Source: Wielerella bovis (GTDB lineage: Bacteria; Pseudomonadota; Gammaproteobacteria; Burkholderiales; Neisseriaceae). From it: a stretch of 64,000 bases of DNA. The stretch lies in the NCBI RefSeq assembly GCF_022354465.1, contig NZ_CP092361.1:1674001-1738000 (forward strand), in the 5' to 3' direction. Position 1 is the stretch's first letter; each line of letters starts with the position of its first letter. Shown here one piece after another: positions 45,890 through 55,039 of this stretch. The position numbers were made by a program, and so were the translations under genes. The notes below the pieces were generated by a model, which was not told the DNA's origin, did not search any database, and worked only from the letters and a program-made list of their open reading frames with translations.

Positions 45890-45914
45890 CGACACTTTTC
45901 GCCACTTTGCCCCA
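45890..45914 (-). promoter_or_regulatory. MraZ-box operator
   Basis: On the minus strand, TGGGG-N5-TGGCG-N5-TGTCG forms three repeats at exact 10-base spacing (plus-strand positions 45910-45914, 45900-45904 and 45890-45894). E. coli MraZ binds TGGGN repeats with 5-base spacers upstream of mraZ. A -10-like TATTAT lies just upstream, at about 45924-45930, so bound MraZ would cover the transcription start. Confidence 0.78.
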
Positions 45915-46000
45915 CAAACCGACACTATAATAGAAAATACGTGATACAGCAAACCTATCAAATTACACAAAACCACTGATTTCAACGTAAAAAAAACACA

Positions 46001-46034
46001 AAAGGCAGCCTGAAAACCGTTTCAGGCTGCCTTT
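46001..46034. repeat. Inverted DUS pair in the divergent mraZ / methyltransferase gap
   Basis: Inverted DUS arms (46001-46015 and 46020-46034) with a 4-base loop lie upstream of both mraZ and the methyltransferase gene. The position does not fit a simple terminator for either. Another DUS follows at about 46093, and a TATAAT (46118-46123) lies 38 bases before the methyltransferase ATG. Nothing else is seen in this 310-base gap. Confidence 0.6.
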
Positions 46035-46160
46035 TCTGCCACACATCACATCACACCAAATAAAAATACCAAATAAAACAAGCAACACATTTTTTCAGGC
46101 TGCCTTATTGGCTGATTTATAATATGATTACTCTCCTTAATTTTTACAAAATTTAACCTT

Positions 46161-47321
46161 ATGACTTTTGTACATATTCCCCACATCAGTCCAGATGCAG
46201 AAGCTGCCAGCCAAACTCTGACCGATTACATTGCCGCCGATATTCACGCACACGATGGCGCGATTCCCTTTTCACGCTTTATGCAACACGCACTGTACGC
46301 GCCGCAATTAGGTTACTACACAGGTGGCGCACACAAAATCGGGGCGGCAGGCGATTTCATCACCGCACCCACTTTATCGCCACTTTTCGGGCAAACTTTG
46401 GCACGCCAAATCGCGCTAATTCTGCCACAAACCGCAGGCAATGTGTACGAATTTGGCGCAGGTACGGGCGCACTTGCCACACAAATCATCAACGCGCTTT
46501 CAGGCAGCCTGAAAAACTATTACATCATTGAATTATCACCTGATTTAGCTGCAAGACAACGCGAATACATCGCCCAAAACGCGGCTGATTTTGCCGAGCG
46601 CGTGATTTGGTTGGACACGCTGCCTGAACAATTGGACGGCGTACTCATCGGCAATGAAGTGCTAGATGCGATGCCGATAGAACGTGTGCGCCGCAATGAA
46701 CAAGGTGAATTGGAATTAGCGCACGTTAGCATCAATGAACAGAAAATATTTTGTTGGCAATACAAGCCATTACAAGATAAACTGTTGTTTCAGGCTGCCT
46801 GTGAATATTTCCCCGATACGCTCAATTACACCAGCGAATTGCACCCTGCTCAACACGCATTTATCCGCACGCTGGCGCAAAAATTAACACGCGGCGCGAT
46901 GATTTGGCTGGATTACGGTTTTGATGCCGCGCAGTATTACCACCCGCAACGCAACGATGGCACGCTGATTGGGCATCATCGCCACCACACCATTCACGAC
47001 CCGTTTTATCGCGTAGGTTTGACCGATTTGACCGCGCACATCAATTTCAGCGACATGGCGGCGGCAGGTTGTGGCGCAGGATTGGATTTGATTGGTTACA
47101 CCACGCAAGCTCATTTTTTGTTTAATTTAGGTATTTTGGATTTATTGGCGCAACAGTATCCGCAAACTGATACGGCAGATTATGTTCAGGCTGCCCATGC
47201 GGTACAGGTTTTGACGGCGCAGCATGAAATGGGCGAATTGTTTAAAGTCATCGCTTTTGGGCGTGAGATTGATGTGGATTGGTTGGGTTTTGCGTATGGC
47301 GATTTGTGTCATAAATTGTGA
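46161..47321 (+). CDS. MidA/NDUFAF7-family SAM-dependent methyltransferase
   Basis: A 386-residue class I methyltransferase of the COG1565 (MidA/NDUFAF7) family. Blocks: IPFSRFMQHALYAPQLGYYT at the N-terminus, GDFITAPTLSPLFGQTLA, the SAM-binding VYEFGAGTGALATQII, YYIIELSPDLAARQRE, GNEVLDAMP and a WLDYGFDAAQYYHPQRNDGT block. In eukaryotes the relative methylates a complex I subunit; the bacterial substrate is unknown. Divergent from mraZ; it ends just before a DUS terminator. Confidence 0.9.
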   Translation: MTFVHIPHISPDAEAASQTLTDYIAADIHAHDGAIPFSRFMQHALYAPQLGYYTGGAHKIGAAGDFITAPTLSPLFGQTLARQIALILPQTAGNVYEFGAGTGALATQIINALSGSLKNYYIIELSPDLAARQREYIAQNAADFAERVIWLDTLPEQLDGVLIGNEVLDAMPIERVRRNEQGELELAHVSINEQKIFCWQYKPLQDKLLFQAACEYFPDTLNYTSELHPAQHAFIRTLAQKLTRGAMIWLDYGFDAAQYYHPQRNDGTLIGHHRHHTIHDPFYRVGLTDLTAHINFSDMAAAGCGAGLDLIGYTTQAHFLFNLGILDLLAQQYPQTDTADYVQAAHAVQVLTAQHEMGELFKVIAFGREIDVDWLGFAYGDLCHKL

Positions 47322-47332
47322 ATTTTGAAAAA

Positions 47333-47364
47333 AGGCAGCCTGAAAATATTTTTTCAGGCTGCCT
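47333..47364. terminator. DUS-pair bidirectional terminator
   Basis: Inverted 14-base DUS arms (47333-47346 and 47351-47364) lie between the converging methyltransferase and XRE regulator genes, close to both stops. Confidence 0.75.
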
Positions 47365-47369
47365 GTATC

Positions 47370-47711
47370 TTATTTTAACTTTTCTTGTTCTAACAAAATT
47401 TGTTTCATCAACTGTCGCACCGAAAGCTGCATCGGCTCGCTTAAATGCTGAAATAACAATTCAATCGGCAATTTATCCCATATCTGTTTTTCATCAGATA
47501 CTTCTTGCAACTGTTCTGCCACCACAAAAATTCTTGAAATTGGACAACCCAAAGCATGTGCCAAGTGCTGCAACAAAGCTGCACTATAACTTTGATTGCC
47601 ACTTTCCAAATTGGAAATCGTACTTTTCGTGGTGTGCGAAAAATCAGCCAGTTGCGATTGAGTCCAGCCTTTTTGTTTCCGTAAAAATCGAATTGCGTGT
47701 CCAATATTCAT
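47370..47711 (-). CDS. XRE-family transcriptional regulator
   Basis: A 113-residue regulator with an N-terminal Cro/C1-type helix-turn-helix: AIRFLRKQKGWTQSQLADFS, then TTKSTISNLESGNQSYSAAL. The C-terminal half (about 65-113) is helical and unassigned. ATG 47711 (MNIGHAIRF) is preferred to 47720. It faces divergently toward the small lipoprotein gene 136 bases away, which it may regulate. Confidence 0.85.
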   Translation of the reverse strand: MNIGHAIRFLRKQKGWTQSQLADFSHTTKSTISNLESGNQSYSAALLQHLAHALGCPISRIFVVAEQLQEVSDEKQIWDKLPIELLFQHLSEPMQLSVRQLMKQILLEQEKLK

Positions 47712-47846
47712 GACACACATTATGGCAAAACTACAATAATAAAAAGTTCAATCTAGCAAAACCTATTTACGCAAAAGTTTTATTATATTAAACTTATCTT
47801 GCTTTTTGTTAAGCTATATTCAATTTTTCAATATGAGGGATTTTTT

Positions 47847-48086
47847 ATGAAAATTCGTTTTCAGGCTGCATTGGCAGCTACTATCTTAACTTCGTTGGCA
47901 GCTTGTTCATCCACACCTTATAACTATTGGCATAAGCCCAATGTAACACAAGCACAAACGACACAAGTTTTGCACTTCTGTAAAGAAGATGTAGGTGCTG
48001 ATAGATTATCTAAAAGTCATGGCGATAAATTAGTCGCGTATTGTATGACTTCAAAAGGTTTCACATTAAAAACAGGTTATCGATAA
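47847..48086 (+). CDS. Small lipoprotein
   Basis: A 79-residue protein with a lipoprotein signal (MKIRFQAALAATILTSLAAC, lipobox LAAC at residue 20), partly encoded by a DUS (FQAA). The mature part has two cysteines (HFCKEDVG and VAYCMTS) that might form a disulphide. GAGGGA precedes the ATG; the frame extends upstream but lacks a better start. Family not recognised. Confidence 0.75.
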   Translation: MKIRFQAALAATILTSLAACSSTPYNYWHKPNVTQAQTTQVLHFCKEDVGADRLSKSHGDKLVAYCMTSKGFTLKTGYR

Positions 48087-48091
48087 CCTAA

Positions 48092-48123
48092 AAAGCAGCC
48101 TGAAAATATTTTTCAGGCTGCTT
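48092..48123 (+). terminator. DUS-pair terminator of the small lipoprotein
   Basis: Inverted DUS-like arms (48092-48106 and 48110-48123) with a 3-base loop and flanking A/T runs lie directly after the stop codon. Confidence 0.72.
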
Positions 48124-48169
48124 AAATCATGAATATTGTCAAAAATCTAGCAATTTTGCATCTTTAAAT

Positions 48170-49408
48170 CTATCGGTTTGCCGACCAACGCCCAATCGCT
48201 GCTTGCGATACCAAATATTCCAACGCTGCATCACGAAAATCGTTTCGCGCAGCAATCGCCGCTTGCTCAATATTAGACAATTCGGCATAGGAATCCAGTA
48301 CATCAATCAAAGTTCTACGTGCAATTTTAAATTGCAATTCATAGGCTTTTACCACTTGTTTTTGCGTCGCAATTTGTTGTTGCGCAATTTGCCAGCGTGT
48401 TTGGCTTTGTTGCATTTCCAAAGTGGCATTGCGACTGCGTTCGGCTGTATCACGCGCAATTTGGTCAAGCTGCGCTTCGGCAACCGCAAGTGCATGTGCG
48501 CTGCGTTCAACATCGTGAATACTAGTACGGTTGAATATGTCCCATGAAAAATTTAAATACGCTTCTTTATTATCACGGTTGGCGGTGGCGATTAAATCAA
48601 TGCTGGGATAACGCGAAGCTTTGGTAACACTAATTTCAGCTTCGGCACGATTACGCTCCGCTTTTTGCGCTTGATAAGACGGTAAATTTGCCAAATCATT
48701 GTGCTGATATTTTTGTACCAAACTAGTGGCAGTATCTTGGATAAATGGGTCTTCCAAATCAGCAGGCGTTAATTGCTTAGGTGTATATTTGGCTAAACGG
48801 CTCAAATTAAGCAACAATTCACGCTGTTGATTGGCAAGAAATGCTTCCACATTTAATCTTCGCGCCATCGCTTGATTTAATTCATATTGACGACCTCTAT
48901 CGTAGCGCGTGATGATTTGCAAATCCGCCACAATACGATTATGTCTATCCAAATTGTGTTGGGCAGCCTGAATCGCTTCTTTGGCACGCAATGCGGCTAA
49001 ATACAAACGCCCCATAGTGTTACCCAGTTCCTCTTGCGTTTCACCAATTTTATGATGATAGTAATCGCGGTTATGTTGGCGTTCATTAACACGCGCTTCA
49101 ATACCACCAAATGAATATAGATTTACACTGGCACGCAGCCCTGGATTAATGCCACGGCGCCGTTCATTGCTAACGTAGCGATGCTCTTGCGCCAATACCT
49201 GTGTCCCCGTAAGTGCAACAACAGGATAATGTGCTGCTTTGGCAGCCGATATACTACTTTCAGCAGACGCTTCATGAGCGCGTGCTTCCAAAATTTGAGG
49301 GTCACTATCCAAACTGTGCTGTATTAATTGCTGCAAAGGTATGGCGAAAGCTGGCATAGCGCATAAAGATAAGCTCATGGCAGCCAAAAGTTTTTTTAAA
49401 TGTGCCAT
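48170..49408 (-). CDS. TolC-family outer membrane protein
   Basis: A 412-residue TolC-like channel. Signal peptide MAHLKKLLAAMSLSLCAMPA ends about FA before IPLQQLIQHSLDSDPQILEA; duplicated helical hairpins show GLRASVNLYSFGGIEARVNE and the later DIFNRTSIHDVERSAHALAV. It resembles the LapE/AggA-type channel of type I systems. It could serve other exporters and is separate from the TolC beside HlyD. A monocistronic gene by context. Confidence 0.85.
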   Translation of the reverse strand: MAHLKKLLAAMSLSLCAMPAFAIPLQQLIQHSLDSDPQILEARAHEASAESSISAAKAAHYPVVALTGTQVLAQEHRYVSNERRRGINPGLRASVNLYSFGGIEARVNERQHNRDYYHHKIGETQEELGNTMGRLYLAALRAKEAIQAAQHNLDRHNRIVADLQIITRYDRGRQYELNQAMARRLNVEAFLANQQRELLLNLSRLAKYTPKQLTPADLEDPFIQDTATSLVQKYQHNDLANLPSYQAQKAERNRAEAEISVTKASRYPSIDLIATANRDNKEAYLNFSWDIFNRTSIHDVERSAHALAVAEAQLDQIARDTAERSRNATLEMQQSQTRWQIAQQQIATQKQVVKAYELQFKIARRTLIDVLDSYAELSNIEQAAIAARNDFRDAALEYLVSQAAIGRWSANR

Positions 49409-49528
49409 ATAAAATCAAATCAAAAAAAATAAATAGGGTATATTTTAACTGAAATTACGCAGACATTGCGCCATATTTGGCACACAAATTGCGTAACTTC
49501 TTCCTTAAAAAGGATAAGGTAGCCTGAA

Positions 49529-49639
49529 ATGTTAAATCCCTTATTTATTCACGAAGGATTGCGTCAAAAGCTGCAAAAACAGGTAAAAATGTCTATTTTG
49601 TTTGTGTTTTTGCCCTTATTATTGTTTGTTTCGTCATAA
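49529..49639 (+). CDS. Possible small membrane protein of 36 residues
   Basis: A short frame MLNPLFIHEGLRQKLQKQVK followed by the hydrophobic tail MSILFVFLPLLLFVSS. AAGGATAAGG precedes ATG. It would be a single-helix membrane peptide. There is no homology support and it could be chance. The rest of the 327-base gap before aqpZ holds only a DUS. Confidence 0.3.
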   Translation: MLNPLFIHEGLRQKLQKQVKMSILFVFLPLLLFVSS

Positions 49640-49735
49640 CCAAATTGGGCGATTTTTACTTTTCAGGCAGCCTGAAAAACCGTCTGCAAAATAAAACTCG
49701 TCTGTTTTTTAATACATACAAGGATTATTGTAAAT

Positions 49736-50428
49736 ATGAAAAAGTATTTTGCTGAATTTTTCGGCACATTTTGGTTGGTATTTGGTGGTTGCGGCAGCGC
49801 GGTTTTAGCAGCAGGTATCCCCGATTTAGGTATTGCTTATGCGGGCGTTTCGCTGGCATTTGGTTTGACTGTTTTGACGATGGCTTATGCTGTCGGTCAT
49901 ATTTCAGGCGGACACTTTAACCCAGCCGTATCCATTGGTTTGATGGTGGGAGGTCGCTTCAACAGCAAAGATTTGTTACCCTACATCGCCGCACAAGTGA
50001 TTGGCGCGATTGCCGCAGGTGCTGTTTTGTACACCATCGCAACAGGCGCATCGGGTTTTGATGCAACAGCAGGTTTTGCCAGCAATGGTTATGGTGAACA
50101 TTCACCACATGGTTATTCTTTGCTGTCTGCCTTGTTAATTGAAGTGGTATTAACCGCATTCTTCTTGTTCATCATCATGGGCGCGACTGATAAACGTGCG
50201 CCAGCAGGTTTTGCACCGATTGCAATCGGTTTGGCTTTGACCTTGATTCACTTAATCAGCATTCCTGTAACCAATACTTCTGTTAATCCAGCGCGTTCAA
50301 CTGGTGTAGCACTTTTCCAAGGTTCTTGGGCATTGCAACAATTATGGTTATTCTGGGTTGCACCGATTGTGGGTGGCGTGATTGGCGCATTATGCTACCG
50401 TTTTGTTGCAGAAGATAAAAACGCGTAA
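49736..50428 (+). CDS. aqpZ: Aquaporin Z
   Basis: A 230-residue major intrinsic protein for water transport across the inner membrane. Both NPA boxes are present: [12 protein letters not shown] (about 64) and [11 protein letters not shown] (about 183). Six transmembrane helices can be placed. The second NPA is followed by Arg in NPARS, as in all aquaporins, and the Phe/His-type constriction of AqpZ fits. An intact IS630 element lies downstream. Confidence 0.95.
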   Translation: MKKYFAEFFGTFWLVFGGCGSAVLAAGIPDLGIAYAGVSLAFGLTVLTMAYAVGHISGGHFNPAVSIGLMVGGRFNSKDLLPYIAAQVIGAIAAGAVLYTIATGASGFDATAGFASNGYGEHSPHGYSLLSALLIEVVLTAFFLFIIMGATDKRAPAGFAPIAIGLALTLIHLISIPVTNTSVNPARSTGVALFQGSWALQQLWLFWVAPIVGGVIGALCYRFVAEDKNA

Positions 50429-50460
50429 TTTTTCAATAAAATTTGGTTATGAATCATAAA

Positions 50461-50493
50461 TAGGCAGCCTGAAAAATGTTTTCGGACTGCCTA
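50461..50493 (+). terminator. DUS-pair terminator of aqpZ
   Basis: Inverted arms (50461-50474 and 50480-50493), the second with one mismatched base (TCGGACTGCC), lie 33 bases after the aqpZ stop. An old MITE right end (TTATTTTAAGCGACTATA) follows directly. Confidence 0.6.
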
Positions 50494-50525
50494 TTTTATT
50501 TTAAGCGACTATATAGATAAAGAAA

Positions 50526-51084
50526 TTAAAATTCGGTACACAACCAAGTAAAATAAAAAAACAAAGAGTGAATGCAATCCAATAACCAATCTTGACGTAA
50601 ATGTTTAATCCAAGCCCAAGTGTGCTCAATTAAATTCAAATCAGGACAGTATGGCGGTAACCATAAAATCACATGCCCTGATAAAACAATAAGCTCTTGA
50701 ATGTCCTGACGTTTGTGAAAAGTCGCATTATCCATTACCAAAACACTGTTGGGCGGTAATTGTGGCAGTAAAACGTTTTGAACCCATGAATAAAACACAT
50801 CTGAATTGATGCTGAATTCATACAAACCCACTGCAATCAATTGATTTTGGTACAGTGCGCCAATGGCATTGGTTGTGTTTTTGATTTGCCAGTTGTGATT
50901 GCCATGACAAACTTGTCCTCTTGGCGCATAGGCATAAGGACGATAAGTTTGGTTTTTAAAACCACTTTCATCAATATAAACAATAGGACGTTTCTCTTGC
51001 TCATACTGTTGTTTTAATGAGAGAAATTGTTCAATTGTTTCGGGTTGAGCTTTGGGGTGTTTAAGAATCTTTTTTTTGAGTGAT
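50526..51084 (-). CDS. IS630-family transposase OrfB (made by -1 frameshift)
   Basis: An uninterrupted frame from the slippery run to TAA at 50526 encodes KILKHPKAQPETIEQFLSLK and on. Catalytic residues: Asp in YIDESGFKNQTYRPYAYAPR, Asp in LVMDNATFHKR and Glu in LNLIEHTWAWIK, with DD(34)E spacing. No stop or shift is seen between them. It ends inside the left terminal repeat, as does the other IS630 copy. Confidence 0.88.
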
Positions 51085-51363
51085 TTTTAGCCGTTTAAGT
51101 GCCACACCAATGGCTCTTTGTGAACAGTTAAAGCGAACAGCGCGTTCTCTTTGAAAATCATCAGGAAATTGTTCTACGTCTTTTCGCAATAATTCATCAT
51201 TGATTTTATTGGTTCTTTTGGGGTAGGGTTTACGTTCAATGCATTTTTTCCATAGTTGAATGGTACTGCGACTGATGCCATATTCCGCTGCCAATTCACG
51301 GTAGCTGTAACCCGAATTTAATTTTTCTAAAATCATTTGGCGATAATCTTGTGAATAAGCCAT
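51061..51363 (-). CDS. IS630-family transposase OrfA
   Basis: A 100-residue DNA-binding half with helix-turn-helix motifs: SYRELAAEYGISRSTIQLWK and VRFNCSQRAIGVALKRLKI. The end, ITQKKDS, is encoded by the A8 run (51070-51077 as T on the plus strand), where a -1 slip fuses it to OrfB. Confidence 0.88.
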   Translation of the reverse strand: MAYSQDYRQMILEKLNSGYSYRELAAEYGISRSTIQLWKKCIERKPYPKRTNKINDELLRKDVEQFPDDFQRERAVRFNCSQRAIGVALKRLKITQKKDS

Positions 51364-51430
51364 AACTGTTCTCCTGTGTGTACCGTTTATTTAATTCTAC
51401 ACCTATATTTGATTTGCGTACCCAAGATTT

Positions 51431-52495
51431 TCAGGCTGCCTCAATCCCCAATTTTTCTGCCACTTTTTCCCAAACCGCATCAACAGGAATGGCAGACAAT
51501 AAACGTGTTTCATCATCTGTATTAATGCTATCAGGATGAGGCAACGCACCAAAATCACCAGCCCAAATAACCGTCGCCTTATCCGAATAGGGTCGCCAAC
51601 GAAAAACCCACGTCGCCCCAAACAACGCCACTTGCGGTTTATCCAACGCAGCCGCCATGTGCATCGGTACAGAATCCACGCCAATAAACAATTTTGCTCC
51701 TGCAATCGCTGCTGCCAATTCACGCAAATTAAGGCAGCCTGAAAGCACAAAAAGTTTGCCATCCCCTTCCATTTTCAGGCTGCCTATTAATGTTTCAATC
51801 ATTTTTTGTTCACGCAAATCAGGCGCGGCAGTCAAAACAATATTTTGCCCATTGTCCAATAATTTTTGCAGCAATGCTGCCATTTTGTCATCGTCCCAGC
51901 ATTTAAAAAACCAGCGCGAACCAGGGTGAATAGCTACATAATCTTCCCCTTGCCAACCTTGTCCACGCAGTTTTTCTTGAAACGATACTTGCGTTTGCGA
52001 CGAAATTTCCATACGAACACGCGGCATATATTCAGGAAGATTGAGTGGCGCCAACACTTGCAGATGAGCTTCAACAATATGATTATTTTTGCCAAAATCA
52101 TCAACCAGCGTATCATGACACCAGCGCCACGCCGCATTATCACGCTTACCAAAACGATATGAAATTGCATGTTGCCCACATAATTTGGCAATGATAGCCG
52201 CACGCCATTGGTCGGAAAAATTCAATACATAATCGTATTTTCGTGCTTTCAGGCTGCCTAATAACGTAAATTCATGATGAAATTGTTGTTTGATACCTTG
52301 CTTTTTCCAGTTGCGGTCAATGATAAAAATTTGGTTGATTTGTGAATTCTCACGAATAATATCCGCAGTTTCCGCATAAACCAGCATATCTACTTCACAA
52401 TCTGGATAAGCGTGTTTGAGTGCATCAATCACAGGCGTGGTCAATAAAACATCGCCGTGATGGCGCAATTTAATAATGAGGAAGCGTTTTGGCAT
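51431..52495 (-). CDS. Family 9 glycosyltransferase (heptosyltransferase, WaaQ-like)
   Basis: A 354-residue ADP-heptose-type transferase with a GT-B fold. The N-terminus MPKRFLIIKLRHHGDVLLTT and the C-terminal domain blocks VAIHPGSRWFFKCWDDDKMA, FVLSGCLNLRELAAAI and FIGVDSVPMHMAAALDKPQV match LPS heptosyltransferase III. ATG 52495 is chosen because the family starts there; an earlier ATG at 52573 adds a non-conserved stretch. It presumably extends the LPS core. The terminal Ala-Ala and stop come from a DUS. Confidence 0.88.
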   Translation of the reverse strand: MPKRFLIIKLRHHGDVLLTTPVIDALKHAYPDCEVDMLVYAETADIIRENSQINQIFIIDRNWKKQGIKQQFHHEFTLLGSLKARKYDYVLNFSDQWRAAIIAKLCGQHAISYRFGKRDNAAWRWCHDTLVDDFGKNNHIVEAHLQVLAPLNLPEYMPRVRMEISSQTQVSFQEKLRGQGWQGEDYVAIHPGSRWFFKCWDDDKMAALLQKLLDNGQNIVLTAAPDLREQKMIETLIGSLKMEGDGKLFVLSGCLNLRELAAAIAGAKLFIGVDSVPMHMAAALDKPQVALFGATWVFRWRPYSDKATVIWAGDFGALPHPDSINTDDETRLLSAIPVDAVWEKVAEKLGIEAA

Positions 52496-52616
52496 AGTAA
52501 CATTTTGTATTTTAAAAACAAGAATTTTAGGATTTATGCCATTACTCGTCAAATAATCCAATATTCTCGTCAAATAGATTTATTTTCAGGCAGCCTGAAA
52601 ACCCATTGCGTAACAA

Positions 52617-52625
52617 TGTTATAAT
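52617..52625 (+). promoter_or_regulatory. Extended -10 promoter of the yajR-like gene
   Basis: TGTTATAAT, a perfect extended -10, lies 78 bases before ATG 52703. The transcribed leader would include the DUS hairpin at 52641-52686. Confidence 0.55.
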
Positions 52626-52640
52626 TTGCCCCATTTTTCA

Positions 52641-52686
52641 TTTCAGGCTGCCTTTTGTATCCTCAACACAAAAAGGCAGCCTGAAA
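52641..52686 (+). other. DUS hairpin in the leader of the yajR-like gene
   Basis: Inverted 16-base arms (52641-52656 and 52671-52686) lie between the promoter and the start codon, 16 bases before ATG. Here a terminator would abort the gene, so it may act as an attenuator or end a transcript reading from upstream. Confidence 0.55.
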
Positions 52687-52702
52687 ACAGAGTAGGAACA
52701 CA

Positions 52703-54091
52703 ATGGCTAAAAAAACAAAAATTCCCATGCTGGCGCATGAATGGCGTGCCGCAACATCATTAGCTGGTGTATACGCGCTGCGCATGCTCGGTATGTTTTT
52801 GGTATTACCCGTACTTTCCTTGCACGCGCACAGTTTGGCTGGCGCAGATGAAGCAAGCAAATTAAAAATGGTCGGCTTGGCAATGGCGGCGTATGGCTTA
52901 ACCCAAGCATTGTTACAACTACCGTTGGGTATGTTGTCCGATAAAATCGGGCGTAAAAAAGTGATTTATTTGGGTATGAGTGTATTCGCGCTGGGCAGTT
53001 TTATCGCCGCCTTTACCAATGACGCACAAACTTTGGTGATTGCGCGTGCCATTCAAGGCGCAGGCGCAGTCAGCGCAGCAGTTACGGCATTGCTGGCAGA
53101 TTTGACTCGTGAAGAAGTGCGGACACGAGCCATGTCCATGATTGGATTGAGTATTGGGCTGACATTTTCGGTGAGTTTGGTTTTGTCGCCCATGTTAAGC
53201 AAATTTATTGGCGTACAAGGTTTATTCGCGCTCACAGGCATATTGAGTCTCGCCAGTATCGCTCTGGTCAAATATTACACACCCAATCCCACGCAATTAC
53301 GTCATCATGAAGACACCCAAGTTTCCGTGCGACGTATTGGCGAAGTGCTGAAAAACACACAATTATTGCGTTTGAATTATGGTATTTTCGCGCTGCAAGC
53401 TGGCTTGATGGCTATTTTTACCGCGTTGCCGTTTGCGCTGCGGCATTTGGGTTGGGACAAATCCGAACATTGGCAAGTGTATTTACCCGCCACCGTGCTA
53501 GGGCTGATTTTCATGATACCTGCGATTATTATCGGCGAAACACGCAATAAATTAAAACAAGTATTTGTATTGGGTATTTCGTTGGTGTTATTGGCTCAAT
53601 TTGCCTTGATTTTTAGCCTATCTTCCGTATGGATAGTTGGTGCTGTACTGATTATTTATTTTATTGGTTTCAATATTTTGGAAGCCAGTTTGCCTTCTTT
53701 GGTCTCCAAAATTGCGCCGAGCGATTTGAAAGGCACGGCGATGGGCGTGTATAACACCACTCAATCCTTGGGTGTTTTTACGGGTGGTTTGATTGGTAGC
53801 AAAATGTATGCGCTGTTTGGTTTTGTTGGCGTGTTTGGATTTTGCTGCGTGATTGTTGGCGTGTGGTTATGGTTGGCGATGACTGCGCCTGCACCGCGTC
53901 CTGTGAAAAATGTGATGTTTGCTGTTCCCGATGCTTTACGCGGTGATTTGAATGGTTTGAAACATAAAATTCAGGCTGCATCTGGCGTGGAAGCGGTGAG
54001 TTTTAGTGCCGATGGCGCAACGGTGTTTATTAAGGCATTACAGCAAGGTTTTGATGAAGATTTGGTAAAAAGTTTATTAGTAGGAGTTTGA
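52703..54091 (+). CDS. MFS transporter (YajR-like) with C-terminal ferredoxin-fold domain
   Basis: A 462-residue major facilitator with 12 predicted helices. MFS motif [21 protein letters not shown] lies between helices 2 and 3; the region [22 protein letters not shown] is also characteristic. Residues about 400-462 form a soluble C-terminal domain ([20 protein letters not shown]) like the YAM domain of E. coli YajR. Substrate unknown. The ssb gene starts one base after its stop, so the two are coupled. Confidence 0.88.
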   Translation: MAKKTKIPMLAHEWRAATSLAGVYALRMLGMFLVLPVLSLHAHSLAGADEASKLKMVGLAMAAYGLTQALLQLPLGMLSDKIGRKKVIYLGMSVFALGSFIAAFTNDAQTLVIARAIQGAGAVSAAVTALLADLTREEVRTRAMSMIGLSIGLTFSVSLVLSPMLSKFIGVQGLFALTGILSLASIALVKYYTPNPTQLRHHEDTQVSVRRIGEVLKNTQLLRLNYGIFALQAGLMAIFTALPFALRHLGWDKSEHWQVYLPATVLGLIFMIPAIIIGETRNKLKQVFVLGISLVLLAQFALIFSLSSVWIVGAVLIIYFIGFNILEASLPSLVSKIAPSDLKGTAMGVYNTTQSLGVFTGGLIGSKMYALFGFVGVFGFCCVIVGVWLWLAMTAPAPRPVKNVMFAVPDALRGDLNGLKHKIQAASGVEAVSFSADGATVFIKALQQGFDEDLVKSLLVGV

Positions 54092-54092
54092 T

Positions 54093-54665
54093 ATGTCTTT
54101 GAATAAAGTGATTTTAATTGGTCGCTTGGGGCGCGACCCAGAAGTGCGTTATATGCCCAATGGCGAAGCGGTGTGCAATTTTTCGGTTGCGACCAGTGAA
54201 ACGTGGAACGACCGCAATTCTGGACAACGCCAAGAGCGCACAGAATGGCACAATATTACTTTGTATCGCCGTCAAGCCGAAGTGGCTGGGCAATATTTGC
54301 GTAAGGGTAGTCAAGTGTATTTGGAAGGACGCATTCAATCGCGCAAATACATAGACAAGCAGGGTATGGAGCGCACGGCTTATGATATTATTTGCAATGA
54401 AATGAAGATGTTGGATACCAGAAATAATCAACAAGGTGGCTATCAACAAAATACGTATGATGATGGTGGTTACAATGGTGCTTACGATGGTGCTTATCCG
54501 CAAGCAGCACCACAACAATCGTATCAAGCAGCACCGCCACAAAATTACCCACAACAAGCTGCGTACAATAATGAACCGCCTGCTGCACCGCAACAACGCC
54601 GTCCTGCTGCACCTGTAGCACCTGCCGCACCTGTTGATGATATTGATGATGACATTCCGTTTTAA
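54093..54665 (+). CDS. ssb: Single-stranded DNA-binding protein
   Basis: A 190-residue SSB. The OB fold (about 1-110) includes [56 protein letters not shown] and [16 protein letters not shown] Gln/Ala/Pro/Tyr-rich linker follows, ending in the conserved acidic tip DDDIPF that recruits repair proteins. GTAGGAG precedes ATG. In a competent organism it also protects incoming single-stranded DNA. It is followed by a DUS terminator and a MITE. Confidence 0.97.
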   Translation: MSLNKVILIGRLGRDPEVRYMPNGEAVCNFSVATSETWNDRNSGQRQERTEWHNITLYRRQAEVAGQYLRKGSQVYLEGRIQSRKYIDKQGMERTAYDIICNEMKMLDTRNNQQGGYQQNTYDDGGYNGAYDGAYPQAAPQQSYQAAPPQNYPQQAAYNNEPPAAPQQRRPAAPVAPAAPVDDIDDDIPF

Positions 54666-54676
54666 TCTATAAAAAT

Positions 54677-54717
54677 AGGCAGCCTGAAAACATATTGATT
54701 AAGTTTTCAGGCTGCCT
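54677..54717 (+). terminator. DUS-pair terminator of ssb
   Basis: Perfect inverted 14-base DUS arms (54677-54690 and 54704-54717) followed by a T run lie 11 bases after the ssb stop codon. Confidence 0.8.
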
Positions 54718-54747
54718 TTTTACTGGACATAAGCAAGTTAGATACTT

Positions 54748-54854
54748 TATAGTGAATTCAATTTAAACCAGTACAGCGTTGCCAGCTCCCTTATGTACTA
54801 GGTGTACACGGCGGTCGCTGTCGCCTTGTCCTGATTTAAATTGAATCCACTATA
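54748..54854. mobile_element. 107-bp Correia-like MITE
   Basis: Exactly 107 bases. Ends TATAGTGAATTCAATTTAAA and TTTAAATTGAATCCACTATA are near-perfect inverted repeats. The interior includes CCAGTACAGCGTTGCC and GTCGCCTTGTCCTGA, as in Neisseria Correia elements. A partial relic of the reverse orientation (CACAGACAAGGCGACAGC to CACCTAA) follows at about 54856-54910. The rest of the 374-base ssb-protease gap holds nothing recognisable. Confidence 0.88.
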
Positions 54855-55039
54855 TAATCGGCTAAAATAGACACAGACAAGGCGACAGCAAGCATCGTGT
54901 ACACCTAACCAATATTTTTTGTTCTACGGGCTAAACAGAACCGTTCTTCAAATCAAAAAACAAGCACATACACAGTTATATCAATTGGATTTATAATAAA
55001 CCATTTTATCTTAATTGCATTAAAAGGCAGCCTGAAACC

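Larger units (their letters stand above)
50512..51407 (-). mobile_element. Intact IS630-family insertion sequence
   Basis: An 896-base element bounded by TATAG...CTATA ends, with about 30-base imperfect terminal repeats that share AATTAAA and GGTACACA cores. It carries orfA and orfB in overlapping frames with an A8G slippery run, so a fused transposase can be made by -1 frameshifting. The full catalytic DDE set is intact. It differs from the element at 32463 in both ends and protein. Confidence 0.88.

Noticed and set aside
47318..47713. A 131-codon plus-strand open frame after the methyltransferase
   Set aside because: It is antisense to the XRE regulator and begins in the DUS terminator; the minus-strand frame has a clear helix-turn-helix.
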